Source of the DNA: Streptomyces spiroverticillatus
Lineage (GTDB): Bacteria > Actinomycetota > Actinomycetes > Streptomycetales > Streptomycetaceae
NCBI GenBank assembly: GCA_014650415.1
Contig: BMUX01000007.1
Span: 435,761-499,760 of the forward strand
Direction: 5' to 3'
Length of the DNA: 64,000 nt
This document shows positions 25,055-33,603 of the stretch, piece after piece; position 1 is the stretch's first letter, and every line of letters begins with the position of its first letter. The notes under the pieces are model-generated. The model was not told where the DNA came from and did no database searches. It worked only from the letters and a program-made list of their open reading frames with translations. Both the position numbers and the translations under genes were made by a program.

Positions 25055-25168
25055 AACACTGAATGACGCCTTGCTGCGTCAAGAGGTCGTACGTCAACTG
25101 CCCCTTAAATCGTCGGAGTCGGGTCCATCCGCCCGGCTCCGGGAGCTCTTCGCCAGCGGAGGCGCGGC

Positions 25169-26575
25169 ATGACCCCACCCGAAAACTCCCCGGACCACCT
25201 GCACGCCCAGGCCCCGGCGCACCCCTACATACCGAACGCGGTCCCGGCGGTCCGGCAGGCGATGCTGGACGCCGTCGGCGCGGCGGGCGTCGAGGACTTC
25301 TACGCCGACATCCCCGAGGAGATCCGGCTCCGCCGCTCCCTCGACCTCCCCGCACCCCTGCGGTCCGAGGCCCAACTCGTACGCCACATGGAGCAGTTGC
25401 TCACCCGCAACACTCCCGCCACCCGCACCCTGAGCTTCCTGGGCGGCGGCTGCTACCAGCACCACGTGCCCGCCGTCGTCGACGAGGTGATGGGCCGCAG
25501 CGAATTCCTCACCGCCTACGCGGGCGAACCGTACGAGGACCACGGGCGCTTCCAGGCCATGTGGGAGTACCAGTCCCTGATGGCCGAACTCCTCGACGTC
25601 GACGTCGTCAACGTCCCCGTCTACGACGGCTTCCAGGCCGCCGGTACGGCGCTGCGCATGGCCGGCCGTGTCACGGGCCTGCGCAGACTGCTGATCTGCG
25701 GCGACGTCGACCCCGACAAGCTCTCCAAGATCCGCGACTACGTCCGCCCGGACCACGACGTGGTCCTGGTCCCCACCGACCCGGCCACCGGGGGAGCGGA
25801 CGTGGACGCCGTACGGTCCGCCCTCGCCGAGGGCGACGTGGCGGCCGTCTACGCCGAGGCCCCGAGCCGACTCGGACTCGTCGACCCCGCCCTTCCTGAG
25901 CTGGGTGAACTTGCCCACGACCAGGGTGCGTTGTACGTCGTCGGTTGCAACCCCATCAGCCTCGGCGTGCTGGCCCCGCCGTCCTCGTACGGAGCCGACC
26001 TCACCTGCGGCGACATCCAGCCGCTCGGCATCCGCATGAGCTACGGCGGCGGCAACGCCGGGTTCATCGGCGCCAACGACGACCTGCGCCTCGTCTCCGA
26101 GTACCCGACCCGCCTCTTCGGCCTGGTCCCCACCGACGTCGAGGGCGAGTACGGCTTCGGCGACGTCGCCTACGACCGGACCTCCTTCGCCCAGCGCGAG
26201 GAGGGCAAGGAATGGGTCGGCACCGCCGCCGCCCTGCACGGCATCGGCGCGGGCGTCTACCTCTCCCTCATGGGCCCGCACGGCATGCGGGAGATCGGCG
26301 AGACGATCCTCGCCCACACCGCGTACGCCAAGCAGCGCCTGGCCGCGATCCCCGGCGTCGAGATCCCGTACGCCGAAGCCGTCCACTTCGCCGACTTCCC
26401 GGTCCGCTTCACCGGCGGCCGCAGCACCGCCGACATCCACGCCGACCTGCGCGAACGCGGCATCTTCGGCGGCATCGAGACCGCCGCCGACCAGGCCCTG
26501 TACTGCGTCACCGAAGTCCACACCAAGGCCGACATCGACGAGCTGGCCGCCGCCCTGGAGGAGATCGTCAAGTGA
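25169..26575 (+). CDS. gcvPA: Glycine dehydrogenase (decarboxylating) subunit 1
   Basis: 468 residues, the length of the alpha half of a split P-protein. Motifs include FLGGGCYQHHVPAVVDEV, EPYEDHGRFQAMWEYQSLMAELLDVDVVNVPVYDG, and MSYGGGNAGFIGA. With subunit 2 it decarboxylates glycine in the glycine cleavage system, a PLP reaction in the cytoplasm. This subunit supports the partner and does not carry the PLP lysine. GGAGG precedes the ATG by about seven bases. The next gene overlaps by GTGA. No gcvT or gcvH is in the window. Confidence 0.9.
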   Translation: MTPPENSPDHLHAQAPAHPYIPNAVPAVRQAMLDAVGAAGVEDFYADIPEEIRLRRSLDLPAPLRSEAQLVRHMEQLLTRNTPATRTLSFLGGGCYQHHVPAVVDEVMGRSEFLTAYAGEPYEDHGRFQAMWEYQSLMAELLDVDVVNVPVYDGFQAAGTALRMAGRVTGLRRLLICGDVDPDKLSKIRDYVRPDHDVVLVPTDPATGGADVDAVRSALAEGDVAAVYAEAPSRLGLVDPALPELGELAHDQGALYVVGCNPISLGVLAPPSSYGADLTCGDIQPLGIRMSYGGGNAGFIGANDDLRLVSEYPTRLFGLVPTDVEGEYGFGDVAYDRTSFAQREEGKEWVGTAAALHGIGAGVYLSLMGPHGMREIGETILAHTAYAKQRLAAIPGVEIPYAEAVHFADFPVRFTGGRSTADIHADLRERGIFGGIETAADQALYCVTEVHTKADIDELAAALEEIVK

Positions 26576-28176
26576 GCGCCCACCCCGCCGCCGGACCCGT
26601 CGCCCCCGAGGACGCCCGGATCGCCGACAAGCCCGCACTGCGCCGCTTCCACCAGGCCTCCTGGGACGAGAAGCTCATCTTCGAACTCGGCTCGCCGGGG
26701 GAGCGGGGCGTCCTGGTCCCCGAGGTCGATCCGGAGATCACCGAAGCCCTCGGCGGTACGGTCGGGCTCCCGGCCGGACTGTGCAGGCAGACTCCCCCCG
26801 CCCTGCCCGAAATCGGCCAGCAGCAGGTCCTGCGCCACTACCTGCGGCTCTCCCAGGAGACCCTGGGCGCCGACCTCAACGTCGACGTCGGCCAGGGCAC
26901 CTGCACCATGAAGTACAGCCCCAAGGTCAACGACCGCTTCGTCACCGACGAGCGCATCGCGGGACTGCACCCGCTCCAGGACGAGTCCACGGTCCAGGGC
27001 GCCCTGGAGATCCTGCACCGCCTGGAGGGCCTCCTCAAGGAGGTCTCCGGCATGGACCGGGTCTCCCTCCAGCCGGGTGCCGGTTCCGCCGCCATCTACG
27101 CCAACGTCGCCATGATCCGCGGCTACTTCGCCGACCGGGGCGAGGCGGAGACCCGCGACGAGATCATCACCACGATCTTCTCCCACCCCTCCAACGCCGC
27201 CTGCGCGAAGACCGCCGGTTTCAAGGTCATCACCCTCCACCCGGACGCGGACGGCTACCCCGACATCGAGGCCCTCCGCGCTGCCGTCGGCCCGCGCACC
27301 GCCGCACTCCTCATCACCAATCCCGAGGACACCGGCATCTACAACCCCCGCATCGCCGAATTCGTCGAGATCGTCCACGCGGCGGGCGGCCTCGCCGCCT
27401 ACGACCAGGCCAACGCCAACGGCATCCTCGGCATCACCCGGGCCCGCGAGGCGGGCTTCGACCTGTGCCACTTCAACCTGCACAAGACCTTCTCCACCCC
27501 GCACGCCTGCGGCGGCCCGGCGGCCGGCGCCTGCGGAGTGACCGAGGCCCTGGCCCCGTACCTCCCGCGCCCGACCGTCGAGTACGACGCGGAGAGCGGC
27601 CGGTACTGGCTGGACGACGACCGCCCGCACTCGGTCGGCAAGATCCGCCCGCACCACGGAGTCGTCCCGAACCTCGTGCGCGCCTACGCCTGGATCATGT
27701 CGCTGGGCGCGGAGGGCCTGCGCGAGGTCGCCGAGACGGCCGTCCTGAACAACAACTACCTCCTCCACAAGGTGAAGCAGATCCGGGGGGTGTCCGTCCC
27801 GTACGCGGCCGGACGGCCCCGGGTCGAGCAAGTCCGTTACAGCTGGGAGCAGTTGGGTGCCGACACCGGTATCCACAGCGAGCAGATCGGGGTGCGGGCG
27901 GCGGACTTCGGCACCCACTACTGGACGAGCCACCACCCGTACCTCGTCCCCGAGCCGATGACCCTGGAGCCCACCGAGTCGTACTCGCGCGCCGACCTGG
28001 ACGAGTACGCGGCGATCCTCGCGGAGGTGGCGCGGGAGGCGTACGAGGACCCGGAGACGGTACGCACCGCCCCGCACCGGTCCACCATCCACCGGGTCCG
28101 CCCGGAGGCCCTGGACGACCCGGCCGTCTGGTCCCCGAGCTGGCGGACCTACCGCCGCAAGGTACTGGGTACGTGA
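26572..28176 (+). CDS. gcvPB: Glycine dehydrogenase (decarboxylating) subunit 2
   Basis: 534 residues, somewhat longer than most stand-alone subunit 2 proteins. The PLP-binding lysine is K305 in HFNLHKTFSTPHACGGPAAG. Other P-protein features are GTCTMKYSPKVNDRF, LQPGAGSAAIYANVAMIRGYF and NPEDTGIYNPRIAEF. It begins with GTG overlapping the gcvPA stop, so the subunits are made together. A split P-protein is unusual for Streptomyces, where the known glycine cleavage P-protein is one chain, so this pair may be a second, specialised enzyme. The following gene starts one base before its stop codon ends (TGATG). Confidence 0.9.
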   Translation: MSAHPAAGPVAPEDARIADKPALRRFHQASWDEKLIFELGSPGERGVLVPEVDPEITEALGGTVGLPAGLCRQTPPALPEIGQQQVLRHYLRLSQETLGADLNVDVGQGTCTMKYSPKVNDRFVTDERIAGLHPLQDESTVQGALEILHRLEGLLKEVSGMDRVSLQPGAGSAAIYANVAMIRGYFADRGEAETRDEIITTIFSHPSNAACAKTAGFKVITLHPDADGYPDIEALRAAVGPRTAALLITNPEDTGIYNPRIAEFVEIVHAAGGLAAYDQANANGILGITRAREAGFDLCHFNLHKTFSTPHACGGPAAGACGVTEALAPYLPRPTVEYDAESGRYWLDDDRPHSVGKIRPHHGVVPNLVRAYAWIMSLGAEGLREVAETAVLNNNYLLHKVKQIRGVSVPYAAGRPRVEQVRYSWEQLGADTGIHSEQIGVRAADFGTHYWTSHHPYLVPEPMTLEPTESYSRADLDEYAAILAEVAREAYEDPETVRTAPHRSTIHRVRPEALDDPAVWSPSWRTYRRKVLGT

Positions 28177-29480
28177 TGAGGATCGGTCTCGTCGTCAACC
28201 CGGTCGCCGGACTCGGCGGCCGGGTGGGGCTCGGCGGCAGCGACGGTACGGACGTCCAGCGGCGGGCGGTGGAGCTGGGGGCGGTGCCGTGCGCGGGGTC
28301 GCGCTCCGCGGCCGCCCTTGCGGAACTCGCCTGCCGTACACGGGACTTCGAGCTGTTCACCGCTGCCGGTGCGATGGGGGAGGAGTCCGCGTCCGCGGCG
28401 GGTCTGTCCGCGCGGGTGGTGTACCGGCCCCGTCCCGGCGACACCGGGCCGCGCGACACCGTCGAGGCCGTGCGGGCCCTCGGGGCCGCCGTCGATCTGC
28501 TGCTCTTCGCGGGGGGCGACGGGACGGCTCGGGACGTCCTGGACGCGGATGCCGGGACTCCGGTCCTGGGGATTCCCACGGGGGTCAAGATGCACTCGGC
28601 GGTCTTCGCGGTGAACCCCCGGGCCGCGGGGGAGATCGCGGCGGGGTGGGTCCTGGACCCGGGCCGCCCCGAGGTCCGCCCGGCGGAGGTCATGGACCGC
28701 GACGAGGCGGCGCTCCGGGAGGGGCGGCTGAGCTCGCGGCTGTACGGGTGGCTGTCGGTTCCGTACGTTCCGGTGCGGGTGCAGCAGCGGAAGGCGGGCA
28801 GTACGGGGGCGGCGCCGGAGGCGGTGGGGGGTATCGCCGCGGAACTGGCCTCCCGCGCGGCGCCGGAGGACGTCCTGGTCCTGGGGCCGGGGACCACCAC
28901 TCAGGCGGTGGCGGCGGCGCTGGGTGCGGAGATTCCGCTGACGGGGGTCACGGCGCTGGTCCGTGCGGACTGCGGGTGCGGGTGCGCGGACGGTTGCTGT
29001 TCCTGCCGGGGGCTCCGCCCCCGGGCCCCCGATCTCGCCCCAGCCCCGCCCCTTCACCTAAACCCGCAGGGGCATGAGACGGCTCTGTGCGGGTGCGTTG
29101 TGGCTGGTCGCGCAGTTCCCCGCGCCCCTGAGGGCGTGCCCTTCGGGCAGCCATCGTCGTATCGGCTCCTGTCGAGCCACCTCACCTCCGACCAACTTCT
29201 TGCCCTGGCCACCCACCACCCCCTCCTCCTCGCCCTCTCGCCCATCGGTGGCCAAGGCTTCCTGCTCGGCCGAGGCAACCAGCAGATCTCCCCGGAGATC
29301 CTCCGCACCCTGGCCCCCGGCAAGCTCCTCGTCCTCGCCACCGAGGCCAAGCTCGCCGCCCTGCACAGCCGTCCCCTCCTCATCGACACCGGCGACGACG
29401 ACCTCGACGCCGAACTCTCCGGTTACGTCAAAGTCCTCACCGGCCGAGGACGCACCGCTCTCTACCGACTCAGCCACTAA
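28176..29480 (+). CDS. ATP-NAD kinase family (AcoX-like) protein carrying an in-frame repeat insertion
   Basis: 434 residues. The N-terminal part has the ATP-NAD kinase family start (MRIGLVVNPVAGLGGRVGL) and the GGDGT motif at 113-117, then GIPTGVKMHSAVFAVNP. The C-terminus has the family's closing block, SPIGGQGFLLGRGNQQISP and KLAALHSRPLLIDTGD. Between them residues about 269-329 are foreign. They are Cys- and Pro-rich and are the translation of a reverse-oriented copy of repeat family 1. Removing them leaves about 374 residues, normal for the family. The frame stays open. The gene may make a protein with a 60-residue insert or be functionally dead. It is coupled to gcvPB by TGATG. Confidence 0.85.
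   Translation: MRIGLVVNPVAGLGGRVGLGGSDGTDVQRRAVELGAVPCAGSRSAAALAELACRTRDFELFTAAGAMGEESASAAGLSARVVYRPRPGDTGPRDTVEAVRALGAAVDLLLFAGGDGTARDVLDADAGTPVLGIPTGVKMHSAVFAVNPRAAGEIAAGWVLDPGRPEVRPAEVMDRDEAALREGRLSSRLYGWLSVPYVPVRVQQRKAGSTGAAPEAVGGIAAELASRAAPEDVLVLGPGTTTQAVAAALGAEIPLTGVTALVRADCGCGCADGCCSCRGLRPRAPDLAPAPPLHLNPQGHETALCGCVVAGRAVPRAPEGVPFGQPSSYRLLSSHLTSDQLLALATHHPLLLALSPIGGQGFLLGRGNQQISPEILRTLAPGKLLVLATEAKLAALHSRPLLIDTGDDDLDAELSGYVKVLTGRGRTALYRLSH
29006..29149 (-). repeat. Interspersed repeat family 1, copy 2 (inside a coding sequence)
   Basis: Reverse-oriented relative of the copies at 5757-5885 and 32151-32270, sharing CGGGGAACTGCGCG, CAGCCAC, ACCCGCAC and TTTAGGTGAAGGGGCGG in order. On one side it ends in a perfect CCGGGGGC-TCC-GCCCCCGG hairpin. 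It lies within the ATP-NAD kinase gene and, including its edges, keeps the reading frame. Confidence 0.88.
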
Positions 29481-29490
29481 GGAGCCCCGC

Positions 29491-30237
29491 ATGATCGACC
29501 TCACCGGCAAGCGTGCCCTCGTCACCGCCGGCGCCTCCGGCATCGGCCGCGCCTCCGCCCTCCTCCTCGCCGAACTCGGCGCCCGCGTCGTCGTCGCCGA
29601 CATCGACGCCGCAGCGGGCGAGGCCACCGCCAAGGAGGCCGGGGGGATCTTCGTACGGTGCGACGTCTCGCAGCGCACCGACTGCGAGGAGGCCGTCCGT
29701 ACGGCCCAGACCGAATTCGGCGGCCTCGACGTCCTGTTCAACAACGCCGGAATCATCCGCCGCTCCACCGTCTGCGAGATCACCGAGGACGACTGGGACC
29801 TCGTGATGGCCGTCAACATCCGCTCGATCATGCTGATGTCGCGGCTCGTGATACCGGGGATGGCCGCCCAGGGCGGCGGTTCCATCATCAACACCGGCTC
29901 CGGATGGGGGATTTCGGGCGGCGCCCGCGCGGTCTCGTACTGCGCGTCCAAGGGTGCCGTCGTCAACATGACGCGCGCCATGGCCATCGACCACGGACCC
30001 GACCTCATTCGCGTCAACTGCGTCTGCCCCGGCGACACCGCCACCGGCATGCTCGCCGAGGAGGCCCGCCAACTCGGCGAGCGTGCCGAGGCGTTCTACG
30101 AGGAGGCCGCCGACCGGCCGCTCGGCCGCATCGGGCAGCCCCGCGACATCGCGCAGACCGTCGCCTTCCTGGCCTCCGACGCCTCCTCGTTCCTCAGCGG
30201 CGCGATCATCCCCGTCGACGGCGGCGGCACCGCATAA
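29491..30237 (+). CDS. Short-chain dehydrogenase/reductase (SDR)
   Basis: 248 residues, the classical SDR length. Cofactor motif TAGASGIG (about 12-19), VVADID after strand 2 suggesting NAD preference (Asp at the end of beta-2), NNAG motif, active-site Ser in INTGSGWG, and YCASK for Tyr-x3-Lys. The C-terminus ends PVDGGGTA. Substrate unknown; cytoplasmic. AAGGAG precedes the ATG, which follows the ATP-NAD kinase stop by ten bases, so it is in the gcvPA operon. Confidence 0.92.
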   Translation: MIDLTGKRALVTAGASGIGRASALLLAELGARVVVADIDAAAGEATAKEAGGIFVRCDVSQRTDCEEAVRTAQTEFGGLDVLFNNAGIIRRSTVCEITEDDWDLVMAVNIRSIMLMSRLVIPGMAAQGGGSIINTGSGWGISGGARAVSYCASKGAVVNMTRAMAIDHGPDLIRVNCVCPGDTATGMLAEEARQLGERAEAFYEEAADRPLGRIGQPRDIAQTVAFLASDASSFLSGAIIPVDGGGTA

Positions 30238-30322
30238 CGCATGCACAGCCACGGGCCACCCGGGGAGCCGCACGCCCCGGGTGGCCGATAATCTGAGCCG
30301 GACGAGGGGAAGGGCCGCCGAC

Positions 30323-30964
30323 ATGCCTATCGAGAACCGCCCGCTGCGCGAGCAGGTCAAGGAGGAGCTGATCAAGCGGCTCGGCCGCGGCACGATCCCG
30401 ACCGACGAGCCCATCAACGAGGGCCGCCTCGCCACCGAACTCGGCGTCAGCCGCACCCCGCTCCGCGAAGCCCTGATCTCCCTGGAACGCGAAGGCGTCA
30501 TCACCAGCGAACGCGGCAAGGGCTTCCGCTTCGCCCCCATGAGCGCCCAGGAGTTCCGCGACCTCACCACCATCGTCGCGACCCTGGAATCCCTCGCCCT
30601 GGAGTCGACCGATCCGGCCCAACTGGCCGCCCTCGCACCGAAGTTGCTCGAAGAGGCGCACGCCTTCTCCGCACCGCAGGCCCGGCACGACGTCATAGAG
30701 CAGTACGACGACGCCTGGCACGCCCTGCTGCTCTCCGGCTGCCCCAACGCCCGCCTGCTGGACCTGATCGCTTCGCTCAAGCTGACCATGCACCGCTACG
30801 AACAGGTGGCGCTCGGCGACCAGGACGTACTGGAACGCTCCGCCGAGGAGCACGAGCGGATCGCCGAACACCTGGTCGGCGGCGACGTACCGAGCGCGGT
30901 CCGCGCGCTCAAGGAGAACTGGAACAGCGGCATGGACCGCATCCTGGAACGCCTCACGGACTGA
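30323..30964 (+). CDS. GntR-family regulator, FadR/FCD subfamily
   Basis: 213 residues. Winged helix about 8-70 (PLREQVKEELIKRLGRGTIP, GRLATELGVSRTPLREALISLEREG). The FCD ligand domain has the metal-binding layout DDAWHALLL, then EEHERIAEHL. It follows the SDR by about 85 bp and is probably the local regulator of the glycine dehydrogenase cluster. The palindrome at 25045-25054 is a suitable candidate site. Effector unknown. Confidence 0.88.
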   Translation: MPIENRPLREQVKEELIKRLGRGTIPTDEPINEGRLATELGVSRTPLREALISLEREGVITSERGKGFRFAPMSAQEFRDLTTIVATLESLALESTDPAQLAALAPKLLEEAHAFSAPQARHDVIEQYDDAWHALLLSGCPNARLLDLIASLKLTMHRYEQVALGDQDVLERSAEEHERIAEHLVGGDVPSAVRALKENWNSGMDRILERLTD

Positions 30965-30974
30965 GCCGCGGCCG

Positions 30975-31556
30975 GTGGGCCGGCGGGCCCGGATGCTCGC
31001 CCTGGTGGCCTCCGCCTGGACCCTGCCCGCACTCCTGGGACCGGCCGTCGCTGCCGCGACCGCCGAAGCCACGCACTGGCGGATCGTCTTCCTGTCGCTC
31101 GTCCCGCCGGTGCCGGTCGGCGTCCTCCTCACCCTGCCCGCACTGCGCGGGCTGGGCCCGCCGGAGGGGACGCCGTCGCCGGACGGCAGCCTCATCCCGC
31201 TCACCCTGGTGCTGGTGGTCGGCGCGGGCGCGGTCCTGGCGGGTCTGGAGGAACAGCACCCGGCGCTCACCGTGCCGCTCGTCCTGCTGAGCGCGGCCCT
31301 CGCCGTACCCGTACTGCGCGAACTGCTGCCGCCCGGGACGCTGACCGTACGCCGCGGCATGCCCGCCGTAATGACCGGCCTCGGTACGGCGGTGAGCGCC
31401 TTCGGCGCCACCCGGGGCTGGTCCCGGAACGGCTCGCTCGGCCTCGGCTTCACCGTCACGGCGCTCGCCGCCCTCGCGGGCACCGCCGCGGGACTGCGCA
31501 CCCGGGCCCCCGCCGCGAGGGACGCACCGGAGCCGAAGGGCGACCTCGGGCGCTGA
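30975..31556 (+). pseudogene. Remnant of an MFS transporter
   Basis: About 193 residues remain, strongly hydrophobic. The stretch ALVASAWTLPALLGPAVAAATAEATHWRIVFLSLVPP is the fifth-to-sixth helix region of drug-efflux type MFS proteins, which normally sits about 130 residues from the start. The first four helices are absent, and the end is also short for a 12-14 helix transporter. It begins ten bases after the GntR stop with a GTG lacking a good ribosome binding site. I read it as a 5'-truncated pseudogene; a small functional membrane protein is less likely. Confidence 0.65.
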
Positions 31557-31569
31557 CCGAAGCGGGGCC

Positions 31570-31992
31570 TCAGGCGATCGACGCCGAAATGATCGCCGCC
31601 ACCGCGATGTTGCAGGAGGCCGTCACCCACACCGCCGGGTGCGGCTCCTGCTCCACCAGCGTCTTGCCCAGCTTGCCGGGCGTCACGACGTCCACCACCC
31701 AGAACGCGACCGCCATCATCACCAGGCCGAGCAGACCGAACGCGGCCGTCGACACCAGACCCTTGCCGAAGTCGTTGTACGTCGTCCAGATCGACGTGAA
31801 GACGATGCCGCCGATGCCCAGCAGAGCGGAGCTGAGCAGCAGGGCGCAGTTGCGGTTGCGCTCCTCCCAGATCTGCCGTCCGAGCTTGCCCGGAGTCAGC
31901 GCGTCCACCAGGAAAATGCCCAGGGTCAGCAGGACGACGCCGAGGGCGCCGTAGGCGGCGGCACGGCCGATTCCGTTGACGATGTCTTCCAT
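31570..31992 (-). CDS. DUF350 membrane protein
   Basis: 140 residues, four membrane spans. The internal duplication typical of DUF350 is visible: GIFLVDALTPGKLGRQIWEERNRN and FWVVDVVTPGKLGKTLVEQEPHP. These proteins are of unknown function and often occur near stress or polyamine-related genes. The gene stands alone and is convergent with the MFS remnant. Confidence 0.88.
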   Translation of the reverse strand: MEDIVNGIGRAAAYGALGVVLLTLGIFLVDALTPGKLGRQIWEERNRNCALLLSSALLGIGGIVFTSIWTTYNDFGKGLVSTAAFGLLGLVMMAVAFWVVDVVTPGKLGKTLVEQEPHPAVWVTASCNIAVAAIISASIA

Positions 31993-32150
31993 TGAGAAGT
32001 CTCAGTCCCCGTGGTGAGTGGCGTACGGGCGAGTACCCGTGATCGCGTGTTAAAGGAGACGCAAAACCTATCGCACGGGTACCGCTGCGCGGCATGGGCC
32101 CGGCGCAATCGGCCCCCACCCACCGGCTCCTTCTGCGGGCTCACTCATCC

Positions 32151-32270
32151 GCGCCCCTCTCAGGGGCCCGGGGAACTGCGCGCCCAGCCACGACGCACCC
32201 GCACGCGAACCGCCCAACCGCCCAACTGCCCCGCAGGGTTTAGGTGAAGGGGCGGGGCTGGGGACCCTTT
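32151..32270 (+). repeat. Interspersed repeat family 1, copy 3
   Basis: Occupies the middle of the 402-bp gap between the DUF350 and LacI genes (both minus strand). Same ordered blocks as the other copies; it differs by small substitutions (CCCGGGGAACTGCGCGCCCA). It is followed on the plus strand by GC-rich, low-complexity sequence up to the LacI stop. No gene seen in the gap. Confidence 0.88.
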
Positions 32271-32394
32271 GGCCCGGCGGGGCAGAGCCGAACGCTCCAG
32301 CGCCGGGCAGCGGACCCAGCCCTCCGGGCGGCAGACCCAGCTCCAGCGCAGCAGCCACTCCGGGAGCAGGCCGGTACAGGCCCGCTCCCACCCC

Positions 32395-33435
32395 CTATGC
32401 CCCCCTCGTCGACCCCCGCTCCAACAACCTCGCCGCCACCAACCTCCGCTCCACCCCCACCACCTTCTTCTCCACCGTCCGGATCAACAGCTCCGCCGCC
32501 TCCCGCCCGATCTCCTCCGGATGGAGATCCAGCGCCGTCAGCCTCGGGTCCGCCTGCCGGGCGAACTCCCCGTCCGCCCCCACCACCACCTGCACGTCCT
32601 CCGGAATCCGCAGTCCCAACTGCCGGCACACCCCCGCCGCCGCGAACCCGAATTTCTCCAGCACCACATACAGCGCGTCCGGCCGCTCGGCGCAGTCGAG
32701 CAATTCCCGTGCCGCCTGCGCCGCATCCGTCCCCGGCGCCGCCTCCGCCGTGATCTGCGGCAGCCCCCGCTCCTTTGTCCACGCCAGGTACGCCGCCTTC
32801 GCGTCCTGGTCGTACGACTGGCCCGTCGACCCGGTCAGCAGGGCGATCCGCCGTGCCCCGGTCGACTCCAGGTGGTCCAGGGCGGCGATCGCACACGTGC
32901 TCAACTCGTTGTCGACCCAGGAGAATTCGTCCCGCCGCTCCAGGTCCCGGCCCGTCGTGACGACCGGCACCCCCATCTGCGACAGCCGCGTCAGCAGCGG
33001 GTCCCCGGTCAGCGGGTCGATGACGATCGTGCCGTCCAGCGGCAGGTCGTCGAAGGGCCGGCCGTCCAGCGAGGGCGGCACCAGCACCAGCGAGTAGCCG
33101 TGCGACAGTGCCGTCCAGGTCGCCGCGTTGACGATCTTGACGAAGTACTCGATGTCGGTGATCCCGCCCTCGATCGCCGTCCGGTGGGTGATCCCCAGCA
33201 GTCCCGTCCGCGCCCTGCGCAACCCCCGCGCGCTCGGGTTCGCCCGGTAGCCGATCTCCTCGGCGACCGCCAGGACCCGGGCACGGGTGTCGGCGCCGAC
33301 CCGGCCGACACCGTTGAGCGCGTGCGAGGCCGTGGTCACCGACACCCCGGCCAGCCGCGCCACCTCCCGCAAGCCGCCCTTCGGCTTGTTCCCGGAAGCC
33401 GTACCCGTGTCCTTCTCGCCTGTGAGCTCTGCCAT
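32395..33435 (-). CDS. LacI-family regulator of the adenine operon
   Basis: 346 residues. HTH near 23-45 (REVARLAGVSVTTASHALNG), hinge helix, then a periplasmic-binding-protein-like ligand domain (GLLGITHRTAIEGG, DGTIVIDPLTGDPLL, RRIALLTGSTGQSYDQ, LTALDLHPEEIG). It faces the NCS1 permease gene. Two palindromes with a central ACGTT, the usual LacI-type half-site arrangement, lie between them, so it most likely represses both itself and the operon until a purine-related effector binds. Effector identity is inferred from neighbours only. Confidence 0.9.
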   Translation of the reverse strand: MAELTGEKDTGTASGNKPKGGLREVARLAGVSVTTASHALNGVGRVGADTRARVLAVAEEIGYRANPSARGLRRARTGLLGITHRTAIEGGITDIEYFVKIVNAATWTALSHGYSLVLVPPSLDGRPFDDLPLDGTIVIDPLTGDPLLTRLSQMGVPVVTTGRDLERRDEFSWVDNELSTCAIAALDHLESTGARRIALLTGSTGQSYDQDAKAAYLAWTKERGLPQITAEAAPGTDAAQAARELLDCAERPDALYVVLEKFGFAAAGVCRQLGLRIPEDVQVVVGADGEFARQADPRLTALDLHPEEIGREAAELLIRTVEKKVVGVERRLVAARLLERGSTRGA

Positions 33436-33451
33436 GCGACGACCCTACCGG

Positions 33452-33508
33452 TTGACTGCCAAAACGTTTGGGCACTACTTTCGGCCTCGTTGCCAATACG
33501 TTTTGGCA
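33452..33508. promoter_or_regulatory. Operon promoter with two 18-bp LacI-type operators
   Basis: Operator 1 is TGCCAAAACGTTTGGGCA (33457-33474) and operator 2 is TGCCAATACGTTTTGGCA (33491-33508), 34 bp apart. On the plus strand TTGACT (33452-33457) and TACTTT (33476-33481) form a promoter with an 18-base spacer that is almost exactly filled by operator 1. Operator 2 lies just downstream of the likely start point. This fits direct blockage by the divergent LacI protein. Confidence 0.8.
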
Positions 33509-33603
33509 CACACCGGCGCCCATCGTCGCGCGCACCGCTCCACCCGTGCCCCCGGCACACCCCCTCCTCGACGCCCATCCGCCCAGAAGGACCGGTGCCC
33601 GTC

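Noticed and set aside
25021..25168. A glycine riboswitch ahead of gcvPA
   Set aside because: The gap is only 154 bp and lacks the conserved two-aptamer core; no suitable hairpins were seen.
28960..29170. Insertion sequence inside the ATP-NAD kinase gene
   Set aside because: No transposase, no inverted terminal repeats and no target duplication could be read; only the dispersed repeat is present.
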